From NCBI GenBank assembly GCA_046349395.1, contig JAXMCK010000003.1, forward strand, positions 372,001 to 436,000: a DNA stretch of 64,000 bases. Reading direction: 5' to 3'. Each line of letters opens with the position of its first letter. The stretch's first letter is position 1. Made by a program: the position numbers and the translations under genes. This document shows, in pieces, positions 1 to 7,738 of the stretch. Origin of the DNA: JAXMCK01 sp046349395 (GTDB lineage Bacteria; Pseudomonadota; Alphaproteobacteria; Geminicoccales; Geminicoccaceae). Below the pieces are notes generated by a model. The model made no database searches. It was not told the DNA's origin and worked only from the letters and a program-made list of their open reading frames with translations.

Positions 1-743
1 TCGATCGGAGCCGATGGGATGGCGGCGTAGGTCTCCTCGGTCATGCCTGCGGCCACGGCATGGCGGGTCGCGCCGAGGATTGCCGGCGCGTGCCGCGCGA
101 GTTCCTCGAGCATGCGGTCGGCGCGGAACACGAACATGCCGCTGTTCCAGAGATTGCCGGCGGCCTGCAGCTCGCGGGCGACCGAGAGGTCCGGCTTCTC
201 GATGAAGCGGTCGACCTTGCGCACCGGCCCGGAGGCATCGAGCGGGGTCCCCGCCGCGATCCAACCATAACCGGTCTCGGGCCGTGACGGCGTGATGCCG
301 AAGGTGACGATCCAACCCTCGGCCGCGGCCGCCGCTGCGGCGTCCAGAGACTTCAGCAGGGTAGGGCTGTCGGTAATCAGATGGTCGGACGGGCAGACCC
401 ACAGCACCGAGGAAGGGCCGAAGGTGGCCTGGGCGCGAAGGGCGGCCAGTGCGATGGCGGCTGCCGTGTTGCGGGCCACCGGCTCCAGCAGGAGATGATC
501 GAGGAGCGAGGCGTCGATGCTGGCGAACTGGCGGCGGATCAGGACGGCCTGACCGGCGGCGGCGACCGTAATCACGCGGTCGGCGGGGGCAGTCGCCAGG
601 GCGCGGCGGGCGGTGGCCTGGAGCAGCGATTCCTCGCCGAACAGCTCGACCAGATGCTTCGGGAAGGCGGCCCGGCTCACGGGCCACAGCCGCGTGCCGG
701 AGCCGCCGGCGAGGATCACGGGGACGAGGATCGGAGCGGGCAT
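1..743 (-). CDS. manC: Mannose-1-phosphate guanylyltransferase, N-terminal part (cut by window edge)
   Basis: This enzyme joins GTP and mannose 1-phosphate to make GDP-mannose, the activated sugar for surface polysaccharide. Reading leftward from an ATG at 743, the protein starts MPAPILVPVILAGGSGTRLWP-like, carrying the nucleotidyltransferase signature GGSGTRLWP within the first 22 residues. The FIEKPD motif lies near residue 180 and is followed by GNLWNSGMFVF, both typical of this family. About 247 residues are visible without a stop. Family members have about 350 residues, or about 470 with a fused isomerase domain, so the C-terminus lies outside the window. It diverges from the acyl-CoA ligase, with about 120 bases between the two starts. 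Confidence 0.9.
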   Translation of the reverse strand, partial: MPAPILVPVILAGGSGTRLWPVSRAAFPKHLVELFGEESLLQATARRALATAPADRVITVAAAGQAVLIRRQFASIDASLLDHLLLEPVARNTAAAIALAALRAQATFGPSSVLWVCPSDHLITDSPTLLKSLDAAAAAAAEGWIVTFGITPSRPETGYGWIAAGTPLDASGPVRKVDRFIEKPDLSVARELQAAGNLWNSGMFVFRADRMLEELARHAPAILGATRHAVAAGMTEETYAAIPSAPI

Positions 744-863
744 CGGCAGGTCCGGGCGAAGCAGCGCTCCCGAAGGCTATAGGAGCCCGGTCGTGGCGGC
801 CGCAAGCCGCGTTGACCCTCGTGGGCACCGCCGCCATGTACGCCCGCAGCAGCGGGAGGGCAC

Positions 864-2513
864 ATGCGCTACGGAACGGCCACACATCCGACCCACGGCG
901 CCTACGCGTCCGGCCTCGACAAGAACGACGCGAACTACGCGCCCCTGACGCCGCTCACGTTCCTGGACCGCACGGCCGACGTGTACCCGGACCGGATCGC
1001 CTGCGTGCATGGCGAGCAACGCACGACCTATGCCGAGCTTCGCCGGCGTGCGCGGCGGCTCGCATCGGCGCTGACCCGCCACGGCGTGAAGCCGGGCGAT
1101 ACGGTGGCCGTGATGCTGCCCAACACGCCGGAGATGCTGGAGGCGCATTTCGGCGTGCCGATGTGCGGGGCCGTGCTGAACGCGCTGAACTATCGCCTCG
1201 ATCCCGCCGCGATCGCCTTCATCCTGGACCATGGCGAGGCCAAGGTCCTGATCACCGACACGGAGTTCGCCGGCATCGTGAAGCCGGCCCTGGCGCAACT
1301 CGGCAAGCGGCTCCTCGTGGTCGACGTCGACGATCCGCTCGGCCCCGGGGGCGAGCGCCTGGGCCGGATGGACTACGAGGCGCTGCTCGCGGAGGGCGAT
1401 CCGGAGTTCGTCCCGCTGTTGCCGGCCGACGAGTGGCAAGCGATCGCGCTCGGCTACACCTCGGGTACCACGGGCAATCCGAAGGGTGTCGTCACCCACC
1501 ATCGCGGGGCGCATCTCAACGCGATCGGCAACATCCTCGTCTGGAACATGCCGCAGTTCCCGGTCTATCTGTGGACGCTGCCCATGTTCCACTGCAACGG
1601 CTGGTGCTTTCCCTGGGGTGTCGTCCTTCAGGCCGGGACGCAGATCTGCCTGCGGCGAGTGTCGTCGGAGACGATCTACGAGGCGATCGAACGGCACGGC
1701 GTCACCCATCTCTGCGGGGCGCCGATCGTCATGAGCATGATCGTCAACGCGCCCGACGAGTTGCGGCGACGGTTCCCGCAGAAGGTGCGGATGATGACGG
1801 CGGCCTCGGCCCCGCCGGCGGCGGTGCTGGAGAAGATGGACCGGCTCGGCATCGAGGTGACGCACGTCTACGGCCTGACCGAGGTCTACGGCCCTGCCAC
1901 GGTCTGCGCCGTGCAGCCGGAATGGGCCAACCTCGATGCGGCGGCACGGGCCGAGAAGCTGGCGCGCCAGGGGGTGCGCTATCCTGTGCTGGAAGGTCTC
2001 GAAGTCATGGACCCCGAGACCATGGAGCCGGTGCCGCGCGACGGGACGACCATCGGCGAGATCATGATGCGCGGCCACGACGTGATGAAGGGGTATCTCA
2101 AGAACCCCAGCGCCACGCAGGCGGCGTTCAAGGGCGGCTGGTTCCACACGGGCGACCTCGGCGTGATGCACGCCGACGGCTATTGCGAGATCAAGGACCG
2201 CTCGAAGGACATCATCATCAGCGGCGGCGAGAACATCAGCTCAATCGAGGTCGAGGGTGCCCTCTACCGCCACCCTGCCGTTCTGGAAGCGGCCGTCGTC
2301 GCTCGCCCCGACGAGCAGTGGGGCGAGACGCCTTGCGCCTTCGTTACGCTGAAGGACGGGGCCTCCGCGACGGAAGAGGAGCTGATCGCCCACTGCCGCC
2401 GCGAGCTCGCCCGCTACAAGGTGCCGAGAACGATCGTCTTCGGTCCGCTGCCGAAGACCTCCACGGGCAAGATCCAGAAGTACGAGCTGCGGACCCAGGC
2501 GAAGGGGCTATGA
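864..2513 (+). CDS. AMP-forming acyl-CoA synthetase (fatty acid/3-methylmercaptopropionate CoA ligase type)
   Basis: This is a 549-residue member of the ANL superfamily. It activates a carboxylic acid as acyl-AMP and transfers it to CoA in the cytoplasm. Visible motifs are the P-loop YTSGTTGNPKG at about 198-208, YGLTE near 335, GGWFHTGDLG near 425, and a C-terminal KTSTGK whose last lysine is the catalytic one. The ATG is preceded by GGGAGG at a good distance. Overall it resembles the medium/long-chain ligases often annotated FadK, AlkK or DmdB; the natural acid cannot be read from the sequence. Its stop overlaps the end of the convergent DUF3072 gene by six bases. Confidence 0.88.
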   Translation: MRYGTATHPTHGAYASGLDKNDANYAPLTPLTFLDRTADVYPDRIACVHGEQRTTYAELRRRARRLASALTRHGVKPGDTVAVMLPNTPEMLEAHFGVPMCGAVLNALNYRLDPAAIAFILDHGEAKVLITDTEFAGIVKPALAQLGKRLLVVDVDDPLGPGGERLGRMDYEALLAEGDPEFVPLLPADEWQAIALGYTSGTTGNPKGVVTHHRGAHLNAIGNILVWNMPQFPVYLWTLPMFHCNGWCFPWGVVLQAGTQICLRRVSSETIYEAIERHGVTHLCGAPIVMSMIVNAPDELRRRFPQKVRMMTAASAPPAAVLEKMDRLGIEVTHVYGLTEVYGPATVCAVQPEWANLDAAARAEKLARQGVRYPVLEGLEVMDPETMEPVPRDGTTIGEIMMRGHDVMKGYLKNPSATQAAFKGGWFHTGDLGVMHADGYCEIKDRSKDIIISGGENISSIEVEGALYRHPAVLEAAVVARPDEQWGETPCAFVTLKDGASATEEELIAHCRRELARYKVPRTIVFGPLPKTSTGKIQKYELRTQAKGL

Positions 2514-2771
2514 CGAGCGGCTGCCGCCGCGTCCGGTAGCCGACTGCAGGGCGTCGATCCGCTTGCTGGCTTCGGCCTTGGTGAGGTCGGGATCGAAGTC
2601 CTCGCCGGCTTCCTCGCACAGGGTCTTGAGGTAGGAGGCCTGGGCGCCGGTCATCGGCTCGTCGCCGGTCACCCAGTCTTCGACGGGCTTCTCGGTGTTG
2701 GAGCCGGGCTCGGGGTCGCGCTTCGGGTTGTCGGTCGTCACGGGCAGGGTCTCCGCTCGGTTTTGTTCCAT
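2508..2771 (-). CDS. DUF3072 domain protein
   Basis: This is a small, acidic, soluble protein of 87 residues. The C-terminal half carries the DUF3072 pattern, MTGAQASYLKTLCEEAGE followed by LTKAEASKRIDALQ, a short helical motif. The N-terminal half is polar and probably disordered. Function is unknown. The open frame runs upstream to about position 3002, but residues before MEQNRAE do not resemble the family, and the ATG at 2771 has a GGTGAG-like ribosome site, so I start there. It is convergent with the acyl-CoA ligase and divergent from the RNase gene. Confidence 0.75.
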   Translation of the reverse strand: MEQNRAETLPVTTDNPKRDPEPGSNTEKPVEDWVTGDEPMTGAQASYLKTLCEEAGEDFDPDLTKAEASKRIDALQSATGRGGSRSS

Positions 2772-2874
2772 AATTGTTCTCACCCTTCGGAGTTCCTTAA
2801 CGTACGCGAGCGCACATCTGGCCGGCCCAATTCGCGGGATACTCCAACGCACCTGCAGCTTCGGAGTGGGGCCG

Positions 2875-3849
2875 ATGCGGATCGCTCTCGTCGTTCTCTC
2901 CTTCCTCGTCGCGGCACCCGCCGTGGCCTTCGAGCCGCGGTCGGGCTGCTTCATCGCGAGCAGCGCCTGCGAGGCGACGCGCTCGATCAGGAAGCAGTCC
3001 AATCCTGGCGGGGTCCAGTTGGAACCGGGCCACGCCTATCGACTGCTCGGAGCCAACAAGGTCGCCCCGACCCATTTTCAGATCCTGGTGCCGGGGGCCG
3101 CGCCCGACGCCCGCTGGGTCGATCTCGCCTGCGGCAAGGAAGTGGCCACCTGCGATCTGCCAGACACTCCGGGACCCGACCATCAGGCTGATGAGCAGTA
3201 CCTCCTGGCCGTGAGTTGGGAGCCTGCTTTCTGCGAGACCAAGCGCGACAAGCCTGAATGTGCCGGCCAGACGGCGCAGTCACCCGAGGCAACGGCCCTC
3301 GCTCTGCACGGGCTCTGGCCGCAGCCGCGCGAGCGGGCCTATTGCGGGGTCGACGCGACGCAGAAAGCGATCGACCGGCGCGGCCGCTGGGACCTGCTGC
3401 GCGCACCCGATCTGTCGCCCGAGACACAGGCAGCGCTGGCGGCCGTCATGCCGGGCACGCAGTCCCACCTCGAGCGACACGAGTGGATCAAGCACGGCAC
3501 CTGCAGCGGGCTGACCGCGGATGTGTACTTTCGTACGGCCGTCGATCTGCTGACCCAGGTGAACGCCGGTCCGGTGCGCGCCCTGCTCGACGAGCGCATC
3601 GGGCGGACGGTGAGCCTGCAGGAGATCCGGGCGGCCTTCGACCAGGACTTCGGCCCCGGTGCGGGCGAACGGGTGAACATGAGCTGCAAGCGGGTCGGCG
3701 GGCGCACGCTCGCCGGCGAGTTGCAGATCAACCTCGCCGGACCGCTCGACGGACAGACGCCGATCGATCCCCTGCTGGCGGCGGCCCCCGAAGCTGCCGA
3801 GACCTGCCGGGAGGGTGAGATCGACGCGGTCGGGTTCGGCGGGTCCTGA
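2875..3849 (+). CDS. Secreted ribonuclease T2 family protein
   Basis: This is an endoribonuclease of the RNase T2/RNase I family, probably periplasmic. Residues 1-18 form a signal peptide (MRIALVVLSFLVAAPAVA), which fixes the start despite the frame being open upstream to 2695. Residues about 20-105 form an extra N-terminal region. The catalytic motif CAS I is at 144-149 (LHGLWP, His145) and CAS II at 202-210 (HEWIKHGTC, with His202, Glu203, Lys206 and His207). All the residues needed for catalysis are therefore present. At 324 residues it is longer than E. coli RNase I (about 268), because of the N-terminal region. The likely role is scavenging of external or periplasmic RNA. Confidence 0.88.
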   Translation: MRIALVVLSFLVAAPAVAFEPRSGCFIASSACEATRSIRKQSNPGGVQLEPGHAYRLLGANKVAPTHFQILVPGAAPDARWVDLACGKEVATCDLPDTPGPDHQADEQYLLAVSWEPAFCETKRDKPECAGQTAQSPEATALALHGLWPQPRERAYCGVDATQKAIDRRGRWDLLRAPDLSPETQAALAAVMPGTQSHLERHEWIKHGTCSGLTADVYFRTAVDLLTQVNAGPVRALLDERIGRTVSLQEIRAAFDQDFGPGAGERVNMSCKRVGGRTLAGELQINLAGPLDGQTPIDPLLAAAPEAAETCREGEIDAVGFGGS

Positions 3850-3859
3850 AAGCGCCGTC

Positions 3860-6133
3860 TCACCCGCCCATCGGGGTCGCCCTGATACGGTCGCAGAGGA
3901 AGCGGACGATGGCGCGGTAGAACTCGGGCTCGGCCAGGATCATGGCCTCGACGGTGTCGTAGCCGAGGCGCAGCAGGCGGCAGGGCTCGCGGGCGATGAC
4001 CGTCGCCGAGCGGGGCTTCGGGTCGAGGACGGCGAGTTCGCCCAGGATCTGGCCGGCGGCGCGGACGGCCAGCACGTGCCCGTCTTTGCTGACGTCGAGA
4101 GCACCGTCGACGACGACGAACATGGTGGTGCCGATCTCGCCCTCGCGCATCAGGACCTCGCCCGGGGCGAGGGTCACCAGCACGGCGCGCTCGGCCACCT
4201 GGGCCAGGATCTCGTCGGGCAGCTCGGCCAGCATGGGCGAGGAGCGGAGCGCATCGACGGTGGCGACGGGCGGCATGGCCCATTCGGCGGCACCCTCGGC
4301 GAGGCCACGGCGGCAGGTCTCGCGCACGGCGGGGCTCGTCGCCTGGAGGCCATCCCGGAGCAGGGCCGCGCTTTCCGGATCGCCCAACTGCGTCGCGCAG
4401 GCGAGCGCACTGGCGCGGAGCCAGTCGCTGCGGTCGGGGCCACCCGTGGTCGCCAGATCACGGACCAGTGCTCGAAGCGCCGACTGGTCGGGTGCATGGA
4501 TATGCTCGTAGGCGGCGCCTTCGAGAAGCGCCAAGAGTCGTGGGCGCAGGGTCGGCGGCAGGTGCTGCTGGACGATCTCCAGGGCCCAGGCGCGCTTGTC
4601 GCGGTCTTGGCCGGCCCAGTGGTGGCAGGCGTCGTCGACGATCTCGGGGGTAGGGGTTAGTTTGCGCAGCTCGCGCCAGATCTGGCGGCGCTTGACGCTG
4701 GCAGCACTCGCCAGGGCCGCGTGGAGCGATGTACAGGCAGGATTGCCCGCTACCTGGGCGGAAAGGCGCTGCAGCTCCAGGCCCGAGGTGACGAGACCAG
4801 CGAGCTCGCCGTGGGGTGGGGCATAATGGTCCGGAGCGCTGCGTCTAAGGCGCAACCGTTCCAGCGAGCCCGTGAGCAGCTCGCGCATCCGGTGCCGGAG
4901 GTCACCGATCACGAGGAGCCAGGCGAGGCAGAAGAGGAGGGCTACAGGTGCGAGCAGCAGCGTGCGCTCGCCGCCGATGTGCTGCAGCAGCAAGATGAGG
5001 ATGCCCGCTGCAGCGGCACCAGCCGGCTCGACCACACCCTCGCCCAGACTCTGGATGCGCGCCCGGAAATGAGCGGGAAGCGACTGGTAGAGCGCCTTCT
5101 GGCTCGGCGCGTAGACGCCTTCGCAGATGGCTTCCTCGACCAGCTTCGCGAGGCAGACGATGACGAGGGCCAGGGGCCCGAAGCCCGAGGTCATCAATAC
5201 CGGCATCAAGAGGACGAGAAGAACCGTCACCAGCATGGGGCGGATGAACAGGCCGCCGAAGAGGCCGAGACGCTCCAGGAGAAGCCGTGTGCCGAACAGA
5301 TTGAGAGCCAGGGTCGACGCACCCGAGACGGCGTAGAACAGACCGAGGAAGCCGGCCAACCGCTCGCTGTCGGGAAAGGTGACGTCCAGTGCCGTGAAGA
5401 ACTGAACGTCGACCAGATAGAAGACGACGCAGGCCGTTGCCATCATCGCCGCGAAGCGCAGGACGAAGCGACGAGCACGCCCGCCGAGCGGCGCCTCTGG
5501 CAGGGTCTCGTCGCTCGTGGTTGCCGGTCGCGGCGGTTCGTGCCGCTGCTCGTCCCGGGCAAACAGCACGGACATGGCGAGCCCCAGTGCCGACACGAGC
5601 AGCAGGTCGGCGGGTGCGATGAATCGGGTCAGGAGCGGCGTAACGAGGCCGCCCAGGACGATGGCCGTCGATTCGCCAGCCTGGATGACGCCGTAATAGC
5701 GCTTCGAGCTGATCAAGTCGAAGCGCTGCTGCACAAGCGTCCAGAACGCTATGCTCACCAGCACCCATTCGGCCTCCACCCACACGAGCAGTGCCGCCGA
5801 GGCCGCACGCAGCTCGAAGAGCCTTATTCCTATCCATAGCGCCACGAGAACCAGGATCAGGAAGGCCAGTATGGCGGTCGACGCGCGGGCGAGCGACCAT
5901 CGCGCCTGGAGTCGCAGCACGAAGAAGGTCATCACGGGCGATAGGACGGCGTTCGCCATGTACGACCACGGCAGGACCTCCGGGCCCCAGTCGCCGAGTG
6001 CGGCCGTATAGGCCGCGGTAGCCGTGAACACTCGCGGCGTGCCGACACAGAAAAAAGCGAACAGCGCAAAATGGAGAACGCGCTCCCGCCGCATCTCGGC
6101 CAATCGGCGGGCGAGAGGCGTCGAAATCAGCAA
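3860..6133 (-). CDS. Membrane transporter fused to HEAT-like region and cyclic-nucleotide-binding domain
   Basis: The protein is about 757 residues in three parts. Residues about 15-420 contain roughly 12 hydrophobic helices resembling the MFS / ATP:ADP antiporter (NTT) fold. Residues about 450-600 are a helical HEAT-like segment. Residues about 625-745 are a cNMP-binding domain with LAPGEVLMREGE and a phosphate-binding cassette GELAVLDPKPRSATV. The cassette keeps the Arg and Glu that contact cyclic nucleotides, so the domain may really bind ligand. Substrate is unknown. The annotated start is a TTG; an ATG 13 codons downstream at 6094 (MRRERVLHF) is an alternative. An ATG at 6150 with a natural-looking N-terminus lies in another frame and would need a frameshift. 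Confidence 0.8.
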   Translation of the reverse strand: MLISTPLARRLAEMRRERVLHFALFAFFCVGTPRVFTATAAYTAALGDWGPEVLPWSYMANAVLSPVMTFFVLRLQARWSLARASTAILAFLILVLVALWIGIRLFELRAASAALLVWVEAEWVLVSIAFWTLVQQRFDLISSKRYYGVIQAGESTAIVLGGLVTPLLTRFIAPADLLLVSALGLAMSVLFARDEQRHEPPRPATTSDETLPEAPLGGRARRFVLRFAAMMATACVVFYLVDVQFFTALDVTFPDSERLAGFLGLFYAVSGASTLALNLFGTRLLLERLGLFGGLFIRPMLVTVLLVLLMPVLMTSGFGPLALVIVCLAKLVEEAICEGVYAPSQKALYQSLPAHFRARIQSLGEGVVEPAGAAAAGILILLLQHIGGERTLLLAPVALLFCLAWLLVIGDLRHRMRELLTGSLERLRLRRSAPDHYAPPHGELAGLVTSGLELQRLSAQVAGNPACTSLHAALASAASVKRRQIWRELRKLTPTPEIVDDACHHWAGQDRDKRAWALEIVQQHLPPTLRPRLLALLEGAAYEHIHAPDQSALRALVRDLATTGGPDRSDWLRASALACATQLGDPESAALLRDGLQATSPAVRETCRRGLAEGAAEWAMPPVATVDALRSSPMLAELPDEILAQVAERAVLVTLAPGEVLMREGEIGTTMFVVVDGALDVSKDGHVLAVRAAGQILGELAVLDPKPRSATVIAREPCRLLRLGYDTVEAMILAEPEFYRAIVRFLCDRIRATPMGG

Positions 6134-6218
6134 GCGGGTAGTTCGCCATCATGTGGCTGCATTGCGGCCAGGACTAGACCACCGCGGCAGGCTCGGCAAT
6201 CGGGCGGGCCCTTGGCAG

Positions 6219-7118
6219 TCAGATCGACAGCGGGCGTTCAGCCAAGGCGAGCAACCGGACGGCCTCGTACTCGGCGGCGTCGCCGTCGCGCTCGGCGAAG
6301 ACAGCGACCGTGCGGCCCGTGGCCGGGGCGTGATAGACGGCACCGACGCTGCCGGGTCCGCCGGCCGAATGGCCCAGCACCTCGATCGGCGTGCCGTCAG
6401 GTGCCCGCATGGTGCCGGTCATCAGGCCGAGGCCGTAGCTGGGAGCCATCCACGGGCGGCCTGGAACTGGACCGCCGACGGGCTGTCCCCGGCGCATGGC
6501 CGCCAGCGAGCGCGCTGCAAGTAGATCGCCCGTCAGGAGCCGGTGCAGGCATAGTGCGGCCTCGCTCGCCGGGCCGACGACGGTGCCGTGGAAGGCCCAG
6601 CCGGGATGGTAGCCGTGGCCGCCGGTGAAGACGGTGGCATCCATGTCCTCGCGCGTCGTGGCGAGGCGGGCCGAGCCGAGACCGAGCGGCTTCAGGACGA
6701 GGTCTTGGAGGACGGTCCCTAGGTCCGTACCGCGGGCCCGCTCGACGAGACGGCGGACCAGCAGATAGCCGACGTTCGAGTAGGCGAAGCCCGAGCCGGG
6801 CTCGAACAGGAGACGGTCGAGCGGCACTCGCGCGAAAAGCTCGGCGTCGTTCCAGGGCGCTTGACCGCTGGCGATCGCCTCCTCGTAGGCAGGCATGCCG
6901 CCGTAGTTGCCGACGCCGGCGCGGTGCTGGAGCAAGTGGCGTAGGGTAAAGGGATAGCCTTCGACGGGTCGGTCGAGATCGAGCCGACCCTGCTCGACGA
7001 GCCGCATCGCGCAGGTGGCGAGCAGGGTCTTGGTGAAGCTCCACCAAGAGACGAAGGCGGTCGACGAGCCCGGTCGCGGGCTGCCGTCCGCCTGCACGAC
7101 CGCTACATGCGGGTCCAA
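6219..7118 (-). CDS. Serine hydrolase of the beta-lactamase / class C PBP family
   Basis: This is a soluble serine hydrolase of about 299 residues (Pfam Beta-lactamase). SFTK supplies the SxxK nucleophile near residue 27 and YSNVGY the YxN motif near 117. A C-terminal GHSAGGPG takes the place of the KTG-like motif. There is no signal peptide, so an esterase or peptidase role in the cytoplasm is more likely than antibiotic resistance. No ATG or GTG lies in frame near the N-terminus; the best start is the TTG at 7118, giving LDPHVAVV close to the active site. This N-terminus is shorter than usual. The gene follows the 163-residue protein gene by 28 bases. Confidence 0.72.
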   Translation of the reverse strand: MDPHVAVVQADGSPRPGSSTAFVSWWSFTKTLLATCAMRLVEQGRLDLDRPVEGYPFTLRHLLQHRAGVGNYGGMPAYEEAIASGQAPWNDAELFARVPLDRLLFEPGSGFAYSNVGYLLVRRLVERARGTDLGTVLQDLVLKPLGLGSARLATTREDMDATVFTGGHGYHPGWAFHGTVVGPASEAALCLHRLLTGDLLAARSLAAMRRGQPVGGPVPGRPWMAPSYGLGLMTGTMRAPDGTPIEVLGHSAGGPGSVGAVYHAPATGRTVAVFAERDGDAAEYEAVRLLALAERPLSI

Positions 7119-7146
7119 GCGGACGTCGCGCAGCGGTGCGCCGTCG

Positions 7147-7638
7147 TCAGCCGAGCACGGTCGCGATCTCGCCGAGGGTCGCCTTTTCGGCGTCGCTGAC
7201 CTTCACGCCGCCGAAGCCGAGGAAGCCGCCTTCACTGGCAGCCTCGGCCGCCTTCTGGGCGATGCCATTGAGCCAGGCCTTGAAGGCCGCGGCGTCCGCC
7301 GGCGCCTTGGCGCTCAGCAGGGCTGCGACCTGCCCCAGAGCGCCGATGGCGGCTTCCTTCATCTCGGCCGGCTTCTTGCCCTTGAGCTTGGTACCGAGGC
7401 CGTCACGGGCGGCGGTCCGGCCTTCGGAGGTCCCGTAGGCGTCGGCCACAGCCTTGATCAGCGGATTGGTGGCGGCGTCGGTCTTCGCGTGCGCGATGGC
7501 GCTGGCGGCCGAAAAGCTTTCCTTGATCGTGCCGAAGATGCCGCTGGGCTCGGCCGCGGTGACGGCCAGACCGGCGAGCATCGGGCTCTCCAGCAGCAGC
7601 GTCCACTCGTCGGATGTGAAGCTCGATTGGTCGGCCAT
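7147..7638 (-). CDS. Conserved hypothetical protein, alanine-rich, helical
   Basis: This is a soluble 163-residue protein, rich in Ala, Gly and Lys and predicted to be helical. It begins MADQSSFTSDEWTLLLESP, which I recall as a recurring hypothetical family in alphaproteobacteria. A small glycine/phenylalanine patch (EGGFLGFGGVKVS) near residue 138 precedes a final helix. The chosen ATG has GAGGGGGG directly upstream, better than the ATG ten codons earlier. Function is unknown. It lies just upstream of the serine hydrolase gene on the same strand and may be cotranscribed with it. Confidence 0.7.
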   Translation of the reverse strand: MADQSSFTSDEWTLLLESPMLAGLAVTAAEPSGIFGTIKESFSAASAIAHAKTDAATNPLIKAVADAYGTSEGRTAARDGLGTKLKGKKPAEMKEAAIGALGQVAALLSAKAPADAAAFKAWLNGIAQKAAEAASEGGFLGFGGVKVSDAEKATLGEIATVLG

Positions 7639-7738
7639 GTGACCCCCCTCAGGATCTATTGTTGCCATTTCAGGATGCCCGAGCGGGAACCCCTCTGCAA
7701 GTCGGCAGCCTTGACGGCCGGAACGTGATCCAGTGGTC

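Noticed and set aside
777..2171. Long open frame antisense to the acyl-CoA ligase gene (464 codons)
   Set aside because: It is Arg/His-rich with no family similarity and mirrors the codon pattern of the real gene. Similar GC-driven shadows lie opposite most genes in the window.
864..2513. Firm assignment of the acyl-CoA ligase as DmdB
   Set aside because: The motifs are shared by many medium-chain ligases and no dmdA, dmdC or dmdD lies nearby.
2695..2874. Upstream extension of the RNase T2 frame
   Set aside because: The signal peptide begins at 2875 and the extension lacks similarity.
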